A DNA stretch of 46,270 bases, taken from contig JAGVKQ010000018.1 in NCBI GenBank assembly GCA_020050435.1, forward strand, positions 1 through 46,270, read 5' to 3'. The stretch is from Candidatus Caenarcanales bacterium. Lineage in GTDB: Bacteria; Cyanobacteriota; Vampirovibrionia; 2-02-FULL-35-15. Shown here piece by piece: positions 34,772 through 44,307 of the stretch; position 1 is the first letter of the stretch; the number at the start of each line of letters is the position of its first letter. The notes beneath the pieces were generated by a model that searched no databases, was not told the origin of the DNA, and saw only the letters and a program-made list of their open reading frames with translations. Both the position numbers and the translations under genes were made by a program.

Positions 34772-35968
34772 ATGCTTAAAGTATCGATCATCACGCAACA
34801 ATTAAATGAAGGACAATACTGGCAAGAGACTTTTTCAAATGCATGGTCAGGCCAGCTTGAATTGACTTTACAAAAAGAATTCGTTATAAAAAAAGAAGCG
34901 GACTTAATAGTTCTAGATTTTACTGGACATGAAAAAGCTCATGAAACACTTACGGATATATCTTCCATGCTGACAGGTAAGCATTTTTTAATTGTCTCCG
35001 ATGTAAAAGATATAGATCTTGCAATGGATGCAATGAAATTCGGAGCTATTGGATTCCTTGTAAAACCATTTAAAAGATCAGAATTACTTGCCACATTAGA
35101 ACGCTTACGCCATGTTCCAGCAGGGGGAGCGGCAATTCAAAAAAGTGCAAAAGTAATTGCTATGCTGAGTTATAAAGGTGGTACAGGTGTTAGCACAGGA
35201 GTGGTTAATCTAGCTTATGCACTGTCACATGTATACCAAAAGAAGACCTTAGTTATTGACGCGGCAGGTTTCTCAAATCACGTAACAGTTCTTTTAAATG
35301 TAATTCCAAAATGTACACTAGCAGACGTTTGTAGACAAGGTGAGGTTGATGAACAATATTTAAACAGTGCTGTAAGTAACGTTGGTAAAAATCTATCCAT
35401 AATTGGTGGATTGATTAAGCCCAGTGATTACAATGATGTAAATATTGATGTTTTAAATAAATTGATTGAAGTAGCTTCAGAAAACTATGACTTTATTATT
35501 ATTGACACTTCAGCTCATTCACTTGATGAGATGACAATGTTCTTTATTAATAAGGCAACGGACTTACTTCTATTAACAACTTTTGATTTGCTTGCAATCA
35601 GAGATAACAGATTTTACATTCAGACTCTTAAAGAATTGGGAATTTCTGAGCACAAGATCAAGCCAATAATAAACAGACAAAACTGGTATATAGGAAGCTT
35701 AGAACCAGAACTTGTTCAAAAACAAATTAACCATAATATTTTCCATGCATTACCAAATGACTGGCAATTATGCGTAGAATCTTCAAACTATGGAAGACCA
35801 GTTTTAGAACTAGCTCCTGATTCCCAGCTTTCAACTTCATATAAAATTCTTGCAAGTAAATTTGTAAAAAGTGATTCTCCAGAAACAAATCTTGAATTGC
35901 CTACAAAAGAAGCAATTCAATCAGAAGAAAAGAAACAAAAGAAAAAAGGTATTCTCGGTTGGTTTTAA
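34772..35968 (+). CDS. tadZ: Tad pilus assembly protein TadZ/CpaE
   Basis: TadZ/CpaE is a ParA/MinD-like ATPase that places the Tad pilus machine at the cell pole. At 398 aa it has an N-terminal atypical receiver domain (residues ~1-115; ADLIVLDFTG and IGFLVKPFKRSELL) and a MinD-like domain. The deviant P-loop is YKGGTGVST at 134-142; the usual P-loop lysine is Val, in keeping with CpaE proteins, which often have Ala here. DFIIIDTSAH is the Walker B region. AGAGG lies 7 nt before the ATG. It is the first gene of the plus-strand Tad operon, 18 bp ahead of tadA. Confidence 0.93.
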   Translation: MLKVSIITQQLNEGQYWQETFSNAWSGQLELTLQKEFVIKKEADLIVLDFTGHEKAHETLTDISSMLTGKHFLIVSDVKDIDLAMDAMKFGAIGFLVKPFKRSELLATLERLRHVPAGGAAIQKSAKVIAMLSYKGGTGVSTGVVNLAYALSHVYQKKTLVIDAAGFSNHVTVLLNVIPKCTLADVCRQGEVDEQYLNSAVSNVGKNLSIIGGLIKPSDYNDVNIDVLNKLIEVASENYDFIIIDTSAHSLDEMTMFFINKATDLLLLTTFDLLAIRDNRFYIQTLKELGISEHKIKPIINRQNWYIGSLEPELVQKQINHNIFHALPNDWQLCVESSNYGRPVLELAPDSQLSTSYKILASKFVKSDSPETNLELPTKEAIQSEEKKQKKKGILGWF

Positions 35969-35986
35969 AAGAAAAGGATAAAAATT

Positions 35987-37591
35987 ATGGATCCAAACGG
36001 TCAACACTTCTTTAAAAGCATGTTCGCAAAGCCAGCAGCAGAAGCTACAACTCAATCACAACAAACTACTACCCAAGAAAAACCAACTGCACAAGTTACA
36101 GTACAAATAGAAACCCCGGTTGAATCAAAGATTGAGGAGACATCTACAACAAATATAGAAGTCAAAAAAGAAGATGTTGTTGAGGCAAAAACCGAAACAA
36201 AGATTGAGCTAAAAGTTGAACAAGCTAAACCTGCTGAAAAAAAATTAGAGTCTGTTATTAAACCTCAAGAAAAGCCACAAAATCCTTTAGCTCAAAAAAA
36301 ACCCGCTCTTAGAGGTGGAATTAACTATAAAGAATTAAAGAAAAAACTACATACTAAATTAATTGCAGAAATAGATACGACAAAACTCGGCGATGACTTA
36401 CAAAATAAAGAAGTTAGAACACAAATTACATCTTTAATAGAAGCTCTTCTACAAGAAGAAGGACTTCCAATGCCTACTAATGAAAAGAGATTACTTACTG
36501 AAGAGTTAATAGCTGATATTCTAGGACTTGGGCCTCTTGAGCCTTTACTTAGAGATTCCTCTGTAAATGATATTTTAGTAAATGGTCCTCAGAAAATATA
36601 TGTAGAACGTAAAGGGGTACTTGAAAAAGAGCCTCTTTCATTTGATGACGAGGCGCATTTAATGAGAGTCATCACTCGTATTACCAGTGCTGTAGGTAGA
36701 AGAGTTGATGAATCATCCCCTCTCGTTGATGCAAGATTAAAAGACGGTTCACGTGTTAACGCAGTAATACTTCCTATATCAATTGATGGAGCAGCTCTTT
36801 CAATAAGAAAGTTTTCAGAAAAGAAAATTGTAATTGATGATCTTGTAGGATTTGGAGCACTCACTCAATGCATGGCTGACATCCTTAAATCAGCTGTAAC
36901 TTGCAGAATGAACATAGTAGTATCTGGAGGTACTGGTTCAGGTAAAACGACATTCTTAAATGCTCTTTCACGATACATTCCTGATCATGAAAGAGTTGTA
37001 ACAATTGAAGATGCTGCAGAACTTCAGCTTCAAAGAGATCACGTGGTAAGACTTGAAACAAGACCACCAAACCTTGAAGGAAAAGGTGAAATTACACAAA
37101 GAGATCTTGTAAAGAACGCACTACGTATGAGACCAGAAAGAGTAATACTGGGTGAAATTCGTTCTGGTGAAGCCTTAGATCTTTTACAAGCTATGAACAC
37201 TGGTCACGATGGATGTATGGGAACACTCCACGCAAATACTTCAAGAGATGCTTTTTCAAGACTTGAAACAATGTGTCTCATGTCAGGGATAGACCTACCT
37301 CAAAAAGCAATTAGAGAACAAATAGCAACTGCAGTAAATATTATTTGTCAGTTAAACAGGTTCTCTGATGGTTCTAGAAGAATTACACAGATAACAGAAA
37401 TCACTGGAATGGAAAACGGTATTATCACTGCTCAAGATATATTCTTTTTCGAACAAAAAAGTGTAGATGAAAATGGTAAAGTTAAGGGTATATTTAAAGC
37501 ATCAGGGGTAAGACCAAAGTTTGCATCTAAGCTTGAATCAATGGGACATAAGCTGCCAAATCAATGGTTTACTCCTGGACAAATAACTTAA
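35987..37591 (+). CDS. tadA: Tad pilus secretion ATPase TadA/CpaF
   Basis: This hexameric traffic ATPase powers Flp pilus assembly. At 534 aa, residues 1-~105 are a Pro/Glu/Lys/Thr-rich, probably disordered extension. The catalytic part starts near LHTKLIAEID, with LADILGLGPLEPLL, ILVNGPQKIYVERKG, and Walker A GGTGSGKT at 314-321. The Asp box (VVTIEDAAELQL), Walker B (PERVILGEIRSGEA) and His box (GHDGCMGTLHAN) follow. It is clearly of the CpaF branch rather than PilB. AAAGGATAAAA precedes the ATG. tadB follows after 21 bp. Confidence 0.97.
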   Translation: MDPNGQHFFKSMFAKPAAEATTQSQQTTTQEKPTAQVTVQIETPVESKIEETSTTNIEVKKEDVVEAKTETKIELKVEQAKPAEKKLESVIKPQEKPQNPLAQKKPALRGGINYKELKKKLHTKLIAEIDTTKLGDDLQNKEVRTQITSLIEALLQEEGLPMPTNEKRLLTEELIADILGLGPLEPLLRDSSVNDILVNGPQKIYVERKGVLEKEPLSFDDEAHLMRVITRITSAVGRRVDESSPLVDARLKDGSRVNAVILPISIDGAALSIRKFSEKKIVIDDLVGFGALTQCMADILKSAVTCRMNIVVSGGTGSGKTTFLNALSRYIPDHERVVTIEDAAELQLQRDHVVRLETRPPNLEGKGEITQRDLVKNALRMRPERVILGEIRSGEALDLLQAMNTGHDGCMGTLHANTSRDAFSRLETMCLMSGIDLPQKAIREQIATAVNIICQLNRFSDGSRRITQITEITGMENGIITAQDIFFFEQKSVDENGKVKGIFKASGVRPKFASKLESMGHKLPNQWFTPGQIT

Positions 37592-37612
37592 AAAGTTGTT
37601 GAAGGGATAATA

Positions 37613-38653
37613 ATGGGGCCCATATTTTTCTCAATGTTTGTTTTCTTTGCAGTGATTACACTGTGCTTTCTTGGATACTTCATGTATACAAAAGCACAAA
37701 CTCGTAAAGAACAAAGTCAAAGAATTAATCAAGTTGTAAATTATTCTGGTCCTACAGGAATAATCCAGGATACAAGAATTCAAACAGCCAGCATAAAAAT
37801 TGAAGAAGGCAAAAAAGATAATAAAGATGAAAAGGCACAAGGTTCTGCTGGTATTCGACGTGACTCAAGAATAAGTAATATTCCTGTATTGAATTTCATC
37901 TTTTCAAAAATATCTAGTGAAAAAGTAGGATCATTAAAAATATTAATAGAACAAACCGGGCTAAAGATTAAGACTGGGGAATTTTTACTTTTTGTAATTT
38001 GCCTATCCGTAATAGGAATGCTGCTTGTAGATTTATTTCTTAAAATACCATTTGCAGGATTAGCAATAGGGTTTATTCCTTTTTTGGTTCTAAATATTTT
38101 AAAACAAAAAAGGCTTGATGCATTTATAACACAACTACCAGAAGCTTTAGACATGCTTTCAGGAGATCTCAGAGCAGGATTAGATGTTCAAGCTGGTATT
38201 AGACATATTGCGGATGAATTTTCTGCTCCCATTGGTGAAGAATTTGCAAAAATCAATGTTGAGATTGGACTTGGATTACCTATAAGCGAAGCCCTAGGAA
38301 ATCTTGTAAAAAGAATGAACACTATGGACGTTCAGATTCTTTGTACAGGAATAATAATCAATAGAGAACTTGGTGGAAACCTTGGGGAGTTAGTAAGAAG
38401 TGTAGCTGTCACCATTAAAGAAAGATTTAAATTGAAAGGTATGATTAAAACACTAACTGCAGAAAATTCAGCATCAGCATACCTCTTAATGGGATTACCA
38501 GTTGGTTTGTTTTTTCTATTAAGTGGAATGGCTCCAGATACTTATAAAAGCTTCATGGCTGATCCAATGGGTAGAGGTGCTATCTATGGATGTGTTGGTT
38601 CTATGACAGTTGGATTCTTAATAATTAAAAAGGTTACAAAATTAGAGGTATAG
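37613..38653 (+). CDS. tadB: Tad inner-membrane platform protein TadB
   Basis: TadB is one of the two GspF-like proteins forming the inner-membrane platform of the Tad machine. At 346 aa it has an N-terminal helix (FSMFVFFAVITLCFLGYFMY), a cytosolic linker, then a helix pair (FLLFVICLSVIGMLLVD, FAGLAIGFIPFLVLNIL). The T2SSF domain has LPEALDMLSGDLRAGLDVQ and LCTGIIINRELGGNLGELV, and two C-terminal helices end the protein. tadC begins 1 bp after the stop codon, so translation is probably coupled. Confidence 0.94.
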   Translation: MGPIFFSMFVFFAVITLCFLGYFMYTKAQTRKEQSQRINQVVNYSGPTGIIQDTRIQTASIKIEEGKKDNKDEKAQGSAGIRRDSRISNIPVLNFIFSKISSEKVGSLKILIEQTGLKIKTGEFLLFVICLSVIGMLLVDLFLKIPFAGLAIGFIPFLVLNILKQKRLDAFITQLPEALDMLSGDLRAGLDVQAGIRHIADEFSAPIGEEFAKINVEIGLGLPISEALGNLVKRMNTMDVQILCTGIIINRELGGNLGELVRSVAVTIKERFKLKGMIKTLTAENSASAYLLMGLPVGLFFLLSGMAPDTYKSFMADPMGRGAIYGCVGSMTVGFLIIKKVTKLEV

Positions 38654-38654
38654 T

Positions 38655-39623
38655 ATGTCACCCATAGTAATAATCAGTCTTTGTGCTTTTTTGGCTATAT
38701 GTACACTATGTCTAGTAATCTTTAGAATGGCACAAATTTCTAGAGAGTCTCAGACAATAAATAAAAGATTAGAATTTTGGCTATCTGAGCAAAGTTCTAC
38801 TGCAAGAAAATCTGATACAAAAGAATCAGAAGATCCTGATGATGATTTTACTAAAAGAGTTTTAATGCCAATCGGAGAACAAGTTGGTCAATGGATGTCT
38901 GATAAAGTATCGTTTGCTCAGCAATCAAATATAAAAAAACAACTTATTGCAGCTGGATTTCGAGACAAAAAGTCTATACAAATGTTCTATTCAGTAAAAA
39001 TTCTTGCCTCAGTTGGTTTAGCAATAGGTACATTTTTTGCTCTAGGAATTGTAGGTAAAGATCCCTCAAGTGGCATGCTCTTAGCATTAATGGGTTTAGG
39101 TGCAGGGTTTATTTTACCTCAGATATTTCTTGAAGGCATTGCCTCAGGTAGAAGAAAAAAAATAGACTTGATTCTTTCTGATGCTTTAGATCTTTTAGTT
39201 ATTTGTACTGAGGCTGGCATGAGTGTTGATCAGTCATTATTAAGGGTTGCAGCAAATTTAGGAATCTCAGGAAAAGACTTAGCCGAAGAAATTATAATTA
39301 CAAATAGAGAAATTAGTCTTGGCTTGCCTAGAGACGATTGCTGGAATAATTTAGGTGAAAGAACTGGCTCAGAAGATTTAAAGAACTTATCAAGAGTTAT
39401 TTACCAATCTGAAAAAGTGGGTGCTAGTATCGGGGAAGTCCTTAGAGGGCAATCAGATTACATGAGAGTAAAAAGAAGACAAAAAGCAGAAGAGTGTGCT
39501 GCACAAATGTCTGTAAAAATGATGGTCCCTACAGTTTTATTTATTTTCCCTACTGTTTTAGTTGTCACTTTTGGACCACCACTTTTAAAACTTATGACTA
39601 CATTTAGCGGAAGTGCTTTTTAA
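38655..39623 (+). CDS. tadC: Tad inner-membrane platform protein TadC
   Basis: TadC is the partner of TadB in the pilus platform. At 322 aa it has one N-terminal helix (VIISLCAFLAICTLCLVIF), a cytosolic segment, a helix pair (ILASVGLAIGTFFALGIVG, GMLLALMGLGAGFILPQIF), the T2SSF core LSDALDLLVICTEAGMSVDQ and a GASIGEVLRGQSDYMRVKRR segment, and a last helix (PTVLFIFPTVLVVTFGPPLL). The layout matches TadC rather than TadB. A 91-bp gap follows before the secretin. Confidence 0.94.
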   Translation: MSPIVIISLCAFLAICTLCLVIFRMAQISRESQTINKRLEFWLSEQSSTARKSDTKESEDPDDDFTKRVLMPIGEQVGQWMSDKVSFAQQSNIKKQLIAAGFRDKKSIQMFYSVKILASVGLAIGTFFALGIVGKDPSSGMLLALMGLGAGFILPQIFLEGIASGRRKKIDLILSDALDLLVICTEAGMSVDQSLLRVAANLGISGKDLAEEIIITNREISLGLPRDDCWNNLGERTGSEDLKNLSRVIYQSEKVGASIGEVLRGQSDYMRVKRRQKAEECAAQMSVKMMVPTVLFIFPTVLVVTFGPPLLKLMTTFSGSAF

Positions 39624-39714
39624 GAAACAGGAACTTTCATAATTGCATTTTTTTGTTTATTATCATAAGTTTTACATATATATAAGCTAAACAATTGCTT
39701 CCTTATAAAAGGAT

Positions 39715-42453
39715 GTGGAACATTTAAAGTTTTACTTCGTTCTCTATCTTATCGTGAGCTTTTGGAACGAAAATTTTTTATTTTTATTTAAGAAGGTTTT
39801 TAACCCACACTTAATACTTTGTTTTGCATTTTTAATTTGTTCTATTCCAGTACAATCAAAAGTAATATTTCAAGAAGCTGCTTTTTATCAAGACAAAGGT
39901 GTTCAAAAAAAACTAACTCTTGGAAAAGGTGAAATCATTTCAAGTGATAAAGATATTGTCAGAGTAGCTTTAAGTGATCCAAGTATTGTTGACTTACAAC
40001 TTTTAAGTGAGCGACAAGTATTTTTAAGAGCAAAACAACTTGGTTCATGCACCTTATTAATATGGGAAAAAGATAAAGCTTCTCCTGCAAGGTTTGACAT
40101 ACAAGTCTGGCCTGATATTGCTCACTTAACAAAGCAACTACAAGAGCTAGATAAAAACATTATAGTAGAATACATGCCCCCAACTTATTCATTATCAGGC
40201 GATGTTGGAAATCCAACTGCTCCTCCTCCATCCAGCAGTGAAGAAGGAGGCCCAGGGGGTGCAGGTGGAGCAGCTGCTGCAGCTAATGTTCAAAGTGCTG
40301 GGGCAGGAACATCAATTACAAAAGGAAGAATTATATTAAGAGGGAATGTATCCAATGCAGAGGTTATTGCAAATGCCTTACAAATTGCAGGGATTTATGT
40401 AGGCGATACTGGTGTAAAAATCTTAAGTTTACCAGGTGGACAAGTAGTAAATGACGGTACAGGTTCAAATAATTTATTGGTTGTTGGTGATGGAGCATCG
40501 CAAGGACTTTCATCCATGTTTGGGAATAGAGATGGATTTTCATTTACATCAAACAGACTAGCTAATTTAAGCAGAGGCACAATAGTTACCACTCAACAAG
40601 GATTGGTAATAAGTTTTTTAAGAGTAGCTAACGCTCCGCAGATTGCTGTAGCAATAAGATTCTATGAAATAACAAAATTAGCCTCCAGGGGAATAGGAAT
40701 AAACACTACTTTCGGTGGAAATACATTACAAGGTGGTTCACTTGTAGGTGGCTCTGGTGTAAGTTCTATAACAGGAAGTAATACAAGCACTATAACAGGA
40801 ACTACTAGTAAAGGGACGGTAAACACCAAGAGCTCTAACATCCTGAATTCACTAGGCGGTAACGTAACTGCAGCAATATTTAATCCAGAAAATGGTATAG
40901 GATTAGCGATTCAAGCACTTCAAGAAAGAGGTGAAATAAAAGTACTCGCTGAGCCAACACTTATAATTTCAAATGGTGAACCTGCATCATTCCTAGCTGG
41001 CGGGGAAGTGCCTGTTTTATCATCTATTGTTACAGCTGGTGGTGCTGCTCAAAGTGTTAACTACGAACCCTTTGGAATTAAATTCACTATACTCCCAACA
41101 ATTTTAGGGAATAATAAAATTCATTTACAGGTAGTTCCAGAAATAAGAGATATAGACACTGAGCTATCTAACTTTGTAGCGGCAGGATCAACAGCACTTA
41201 GACCTCCTGCATTTAAAACAAGAAGAACACAAACACAAGTAGAACTTGAATCAGGAGAAGCATTTGCAATTAGTGGATTACTTAGAGAAGATAATAGTAA
41301 AGGTTTAAGAAAGGTCCCAGGAGTGGGAGATATTCCAGTAATTGGTACACTTTTTAGAAGTAAAACATTTAGAAAAGGTGAAACAGAACTTTTAGTAGTA
41401 GTTTCTCCTCAAATTGTTACCCCTACAATGGCTAATGAAGGTTCTAAAGTTACAAATCCTCCGACCACAGCTCCAGAATACTTTAACCAAATAGCACCTC
41501 TTATTAAAGCACCAGAGCCTGTAAAAAAAGCTGATGAAGAAGGTCCAGATGGAAGTAAACCAATTGAAGCAGAAAGATTTAATAATAAAGGGTTTTTACC
41601 AACACCGACTCCAACACCTATTAGTACACCCACTCCAGAATTAAAACCCTCTCCTCCAGTAATAAAACCTACACCAACTCCAAAACCAATAGTTAAAAAA
41701 ATATATAAACCTAAGGTTGTAGCTCCAGTTCCAAAGGCAACTCCAGAAATAACTCCTACTCCAATACAAATACCTTCTCCCCAACAAAACCCAAGCCCTT
41801 CACCAGCAGCATCTCCTGAACAAAAAATAGAACAACCTAAAGCCCCAGCGGCTCCTGGTTTATTTCAATTTGATTTATTTAAAATGTTCAATTTAAATAA
41901 GAATGAACCTCCAGCAGCAACAGCAACTCCCATCCCATTAAAAGAAAAAGAGCCAGACCCTGAAATAATCTTTAAAGATAAAGACACTGTAGACTCTGCA
42001 AATGGCATGCTTATGAAGAAAGATGTTGAGAAAGAAGGTAAAACCTCCATCACGACAATGACAACAATGACAACAACTACTACTACAATGACAACAACAA
42101 TATCAAAACCTATCAAAAAAGCACCAACCCCATCTCCAGTACCAAAACAAAAGGCTTCAGTTCAGGATGAACCTCCAGTCCCCAATAAAGAGAAGAAATT
42201 AAAACTGGGTAAAATCTTTAAGAAAGAAAATAAAGAAGAAAATGATTTGACCTCTGACGTAGCCTTATCTAATTTTGATGAAGATTCATTAGCATCAAAA
42301 AATAAGATTTCATTAGATGACTCAATCACAAACAAGAAAAAAAATAAAGCAAATAAAAGTTCTGTAAAAATCAAGAAAATGAAAGAACATGATTTATGGT
42401 TAAGAGACGGTTTGCTAAATGAAGATGACGACAAAGATTTAGTTCTTAATTAA
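39715..42453 (+). CDS. rcpA: Tad secretin RcpA/CpaC with a long Pro/Thr/Lys-rich C-terminal extension
   Basis: This outer-membrane secretin forms the channel for the Flp pilus. It starts with GTG and has a signal-like segment (NPHLILCFAFLICSIPVQS). The CpaC N-terminal domain (TLGKGEIISSDKDIVRVALSDPSIVDLQLL) follows, then a secretin core with IKVLAEPTLIISNGEPASFLAGGE, VNYEPFGIKFTILPTI, VELESGEAFAISGLL and GDIPVIGTLFRS. A Gly/Ala-rich insert (GGPGGAGGAAAAA) interrupts the N-terminal part. The core ends near residue 567. The remaining ~340 residues are low-complexity: PT/PTP repeats, a Thr-Met tract, then a Lys/Asp-rich tail. CpaC secretins normally end soon after the core. The 3' end overlaps cpaB by 4 bp. 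Confidence 0.92.
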   Translation: MEHLKFYFVLYLIVSFWNENFLFLFKKVFNPHLILCFAFLICSIPVQSKVIFQEAAFYQDKGVQKKLTLGKGEIISSDKDIVRVALSDPSIVDLQLLSERQVFLRAKQLGSCTLLIWEKDKASPARFDIQVWPDIAHLTKQLQELDKNIIVEYMPPTYSLSGDVGNPTAPPPSSSEEGGPGGAGGAAAAANVQSAGAGTSITKGRIILRGNVSNAEVIANALQIAGIYVGDTGVKILSLPGGQVVNDGTGSNNLLVVGDGASQGLSSMFGNRDGFSFTSNRLANLSRGTIVTTQQGLVISFLRVANAPQIAVAIRFYEITKLASRGIGINTTFGGNTLQGGSLVGGSGVSSITGSNTSTITGTTSKGTVNTKSSNILNSLGGNVTAAIFNPENGIGLAIQALQERGEIKVLAEPTLIISNGEPASFLAGGEVPVLSSIVTAGGAAQSVNYEPFGIKFTILPTILGNNKIHLQVVPEIRDIDTELSNFVAAGSTALRPPAFKTRRTQTQVELESGEAFAISGLLREDNSKGLRKVPGVGDIPVIGTLFRSKTFRKGETELLVVVSPQIVTPTMANEGSKVTNPPTTAPEYFNQIAPLIKAPEPVKKADEEGPDGSKPIEAERFNNKGFLPTPTPTPISTPTPELKPSPPVIKPTPTPKPIVKKIYKPKVVAPVPKATPEITPTPIQIPSPQQNPSPSPAASPEQKIEQPKAPAAPGLFQFDLFKMFNLNKNEPPAATATPIPLKEKEPDPEIIFKDKDTVDSANGMLMKKDVEKEGKTSITTMTTMTTTTTTMTTTISKPIKKAPTPSPVPKQKASVQDEPPVPNKEKKLKLGKIFKKENKEENDLTSDVALSNFDEDSLASKNKISLDDSITNKKKNKANKSSVKIKKMKEHDLWLRDGLLNEDDDKDLVLN
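42050..42103 (+). repeat. Threonine-rich microsatellite in the secretin gene
   Basis: ACA/ACT/ACC codons alternate with ATG in a run encoding mostly Thr with interspersed Met. The near-tandem unit ACAATGACA invites slippage in multiples of three, changing tail length without breaking the frame. Confidence 0.7.
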
Positions 42454-43328
42454 TTGTCTAGAATTTTATATCCTCTAACATTGCCAAGGATTAACTCTAT
42501 ATTTTTTTTCCTAGATGAAACAGTTCCATCAAAAGCACCAACTTTTTTTCTATTTGGTGATCCACCAGATTCACCAACATAGCCATAAACATCTTCAGGA
42601 TAAATTCCTTCAGAAGCAATAATAGATTTATCACCAAAGGCTCTTAAAGAAAATTGAAATTGACCATTAGTTGAAACTAAAATAAGTTTTTCTGCATCCT
42701 GTGGAGTTACGGCTACAGTAAGTAAGCTTACAATTTTTGGAATGGTATCAGGAACAGCCTTAGGATCTAAGGCTTTCTCACCTGCAGCCAACACTTGAAC
42801 ATTTTCAAATATCGCTTTAGATATTGTTTCATTTTTATTCTTATAGACTGCAATAATATCAACATAGTCACCAGGCTTAACAAACCCACCAACACCTATA
42901 ATATCGTTCACTCTGACGGTAACTCCTCTCATTCCAACAGGAATAAGAGTGGGTAAACCACTAGCAACGACTACGGGGAGAAGCTTAGCTTCAGTTAAAA
43001 CTTCATCTTTTAAAATTGGGATTTTCACTTCTCTTCCTACTATTAAATTAGGACTAGCTGGGCAATCCATTGGAATTGTTTGTGAAGGGAATTCTTTTGT
43101 AGTCAAATCTTCAATTACAATCATTCCTCCAGGAGGAATATCTCTACTTGCCACAACAGCAGCCTTCATTACTGTAAGTTCACTGACTTTAGCTGTCTGC
43201 TTATTTAAATACTGACCAATTCCAAGTGCTGAAACAAGTCCTAAAACTACAGCAAAAGCTCCCATTATAAGAACAGGGTTTACTTTATTCTTCTTCTGTG
43301 GCGTAAACTGTGGCTGATTGATTACCAT
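42450..43328 (-). CDS. cpaB: Tad pilus periplasmic protein CpaB/RcpC (copy 1)
   Basis: CpaB/RcpC is a periplasmic protein that works with the secretin in Tad pilus assembly. At 292 aa it has one N-terminal membrane anchor (PVLIMGAFAVVLGLVSALGI), a SAF domain (KAAVVASRDIPPGGMIVIEDL), and the RcpC domain with GVTVRVNDIIGVGGFVKPGD and VDIIAVYKNKN. It is convergent with the secretin gene (4-bp overlap) instead of lying in the plus-strand operon. The second cpaB copy lies 91 bp upstream on the same strand. The two share the same layout throughout but have diverged considerably. Confidence 0.92.
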   Translation of the reverse strand: MVINQPQFTPQKKNKVNPVLIMGAFAVVLGLVSALGIGQYLNKQTAKVSELTVMKAAVVASRDIPPGGMIVIEDLTTKEFPSQTIPMDCPASPNLIVGREVKIPILKDEVLTEAKLLPVVVASGLPTLIPVGMRGVTVRVNDIIGVGGFVKPGDYVDIIAVYKNKNETISKAIFENVQVLAAGEKALDPKAVPDTIPKIVSLLTVAVTPQDAEKLILVSTNGQFQFSLRAFGDKSIIASEGIYPEDVYGYVGESGGSPNRKKVGAFDGTVSSRKKNIELILGNVRGYKILDN

Positions 43329-43419
43329 ATTAGTTATCTACCACGACTGAAAAGCATTGAATCAATTCTAAGCAAATAGCATTAGAAGATAATAATTATT
43401 CATGTTTATTGTATTTTAT

Positions 43420-44307
43420 TTAAAAATAAAGGGTATTTCTATTGTTTCCAAATATTAAATCAACAGGTTTTCTAATAGGTTTTTGAGGGGTTACAGGCAG
43501 TTGATCTGGTATATCTGCTGAAGCTAAGTATTCATAGACCTCAGCACTCTCAACTCCAGGGTCATCAACGTATTCATTATCTCCGAAGGATCTTAAAACA
43601 AACCTTAAATCACCTTTTTGTGAAGCCAGAGTTAGTTTTTCAGCATCAAACAAGTTTAAAGACAAAGTTATTTGATTTACGCCCTTAGGAGCTGCTGCTT
43701 CTGGCAAAGCATCATCAGTATAAATTTTTTCACCTACTGCTATTACGAAAACATTCTGTAATATACTCCTAGACAATAATTCCCCTTTTTCTTTAGCATC
43801 TATCACAGATAAAATATCCACTTTATCACCAGGATTTATAAATCCTCCTACACCAGTCACATCATTAACTCTTACTGTAATGGCTCTGTTGCCTTTTGGT
43901 ATAACAGCTGCTAGTCCACCTCTTGAGCCCGGATCATTTAAACTTGATTCTAAGACAATGGAATCAGCAGCAATAGTGGTTTTAGTAATTCTTCCAATGA
44001 TTTTATTGGGATTTTTAAATGTGTGACTAGGAATTGATGAGCTTAAGATTTCTTTAAAAGTAATGTCCTCAGGTGTTATCTTCACACCTGACATAATTTC
44101 TCGAGCAGTCACAATAATTTTTTTAGTTACTGCAAGTTTTTTTACTTTTTCTTGTTGCTTACTTAAATATTCCCAAATACCAAATGCTGCTACAAAACCT
44201 AAAACTAAAGACAAACCAGTCATTACTATTAGCGAGCTAAATGGTGATTTTTTCTTTTTTGGAGATTGCATGTAGTCAGAAGAATATGATTCATCATTTA
44301 TATCCAT
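43420..44307 (-). CDS. cpaB: Tad pilus periplasmic protein CpaB/RcpC (copy 2)
   Basis: This 295-aa paralogue of copy 1 has an N-terminal anchor (LIVMTGLSLVLGFVAAFGI), the SAF domain (KIIVTAREIMSGVKITPEDI) and the RcpC domain (AITVRVNDVTGVGGFINPGDKVDILSVIDAK). It differs from copy 1 in the cytosolic N-terminus (SPKKKKSPF) and the C-terminus. Two copies in tandem point to a duplication, perhaps giving two alternative or mixed ring components. A 157-bp gap separates it from the prepilin peptidase gene upstream. Confidence 0.92.
   Translation of the reverse strand: MDINDESYSSDYMQSPKKKKSPFSSLIVMTGLSLVLGFVAAFGIWEYLSKQQEKVKKLAVTKKIIVTAREIMSGVKITPEDITFKEILSSSIPSHTFKNPNKIIGRITKTTIAADSIVLESSLNDPGSRGGLAAVIPKGNRAITVRVNDVTGVGGFINPGDKVDILSVIDAKEKGELLSRSILQNVFVIAVGEKIYTDDALPEAAAPKGVNQITLSLNLFDAEKLTLASQKGDLRFVLRSFGDNEYVDDPGVESAEVYEYLASADIPDQLPVTPQKPIRKPVDLIFGNNRNTLYF

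Noticed and set aside
41600-42110. CRISPR-like repeat array in the secretin tail
   Set aside because: The repeats are short codon-level PT and TM units in frame, without unique spacers of constant length.
41865-42116. Val/Ile-rich minus-strand frame that looks like a transmembrane peptide
   Set aside because: It is the complement of the Thr-rich microsatellite in the secretin gene.
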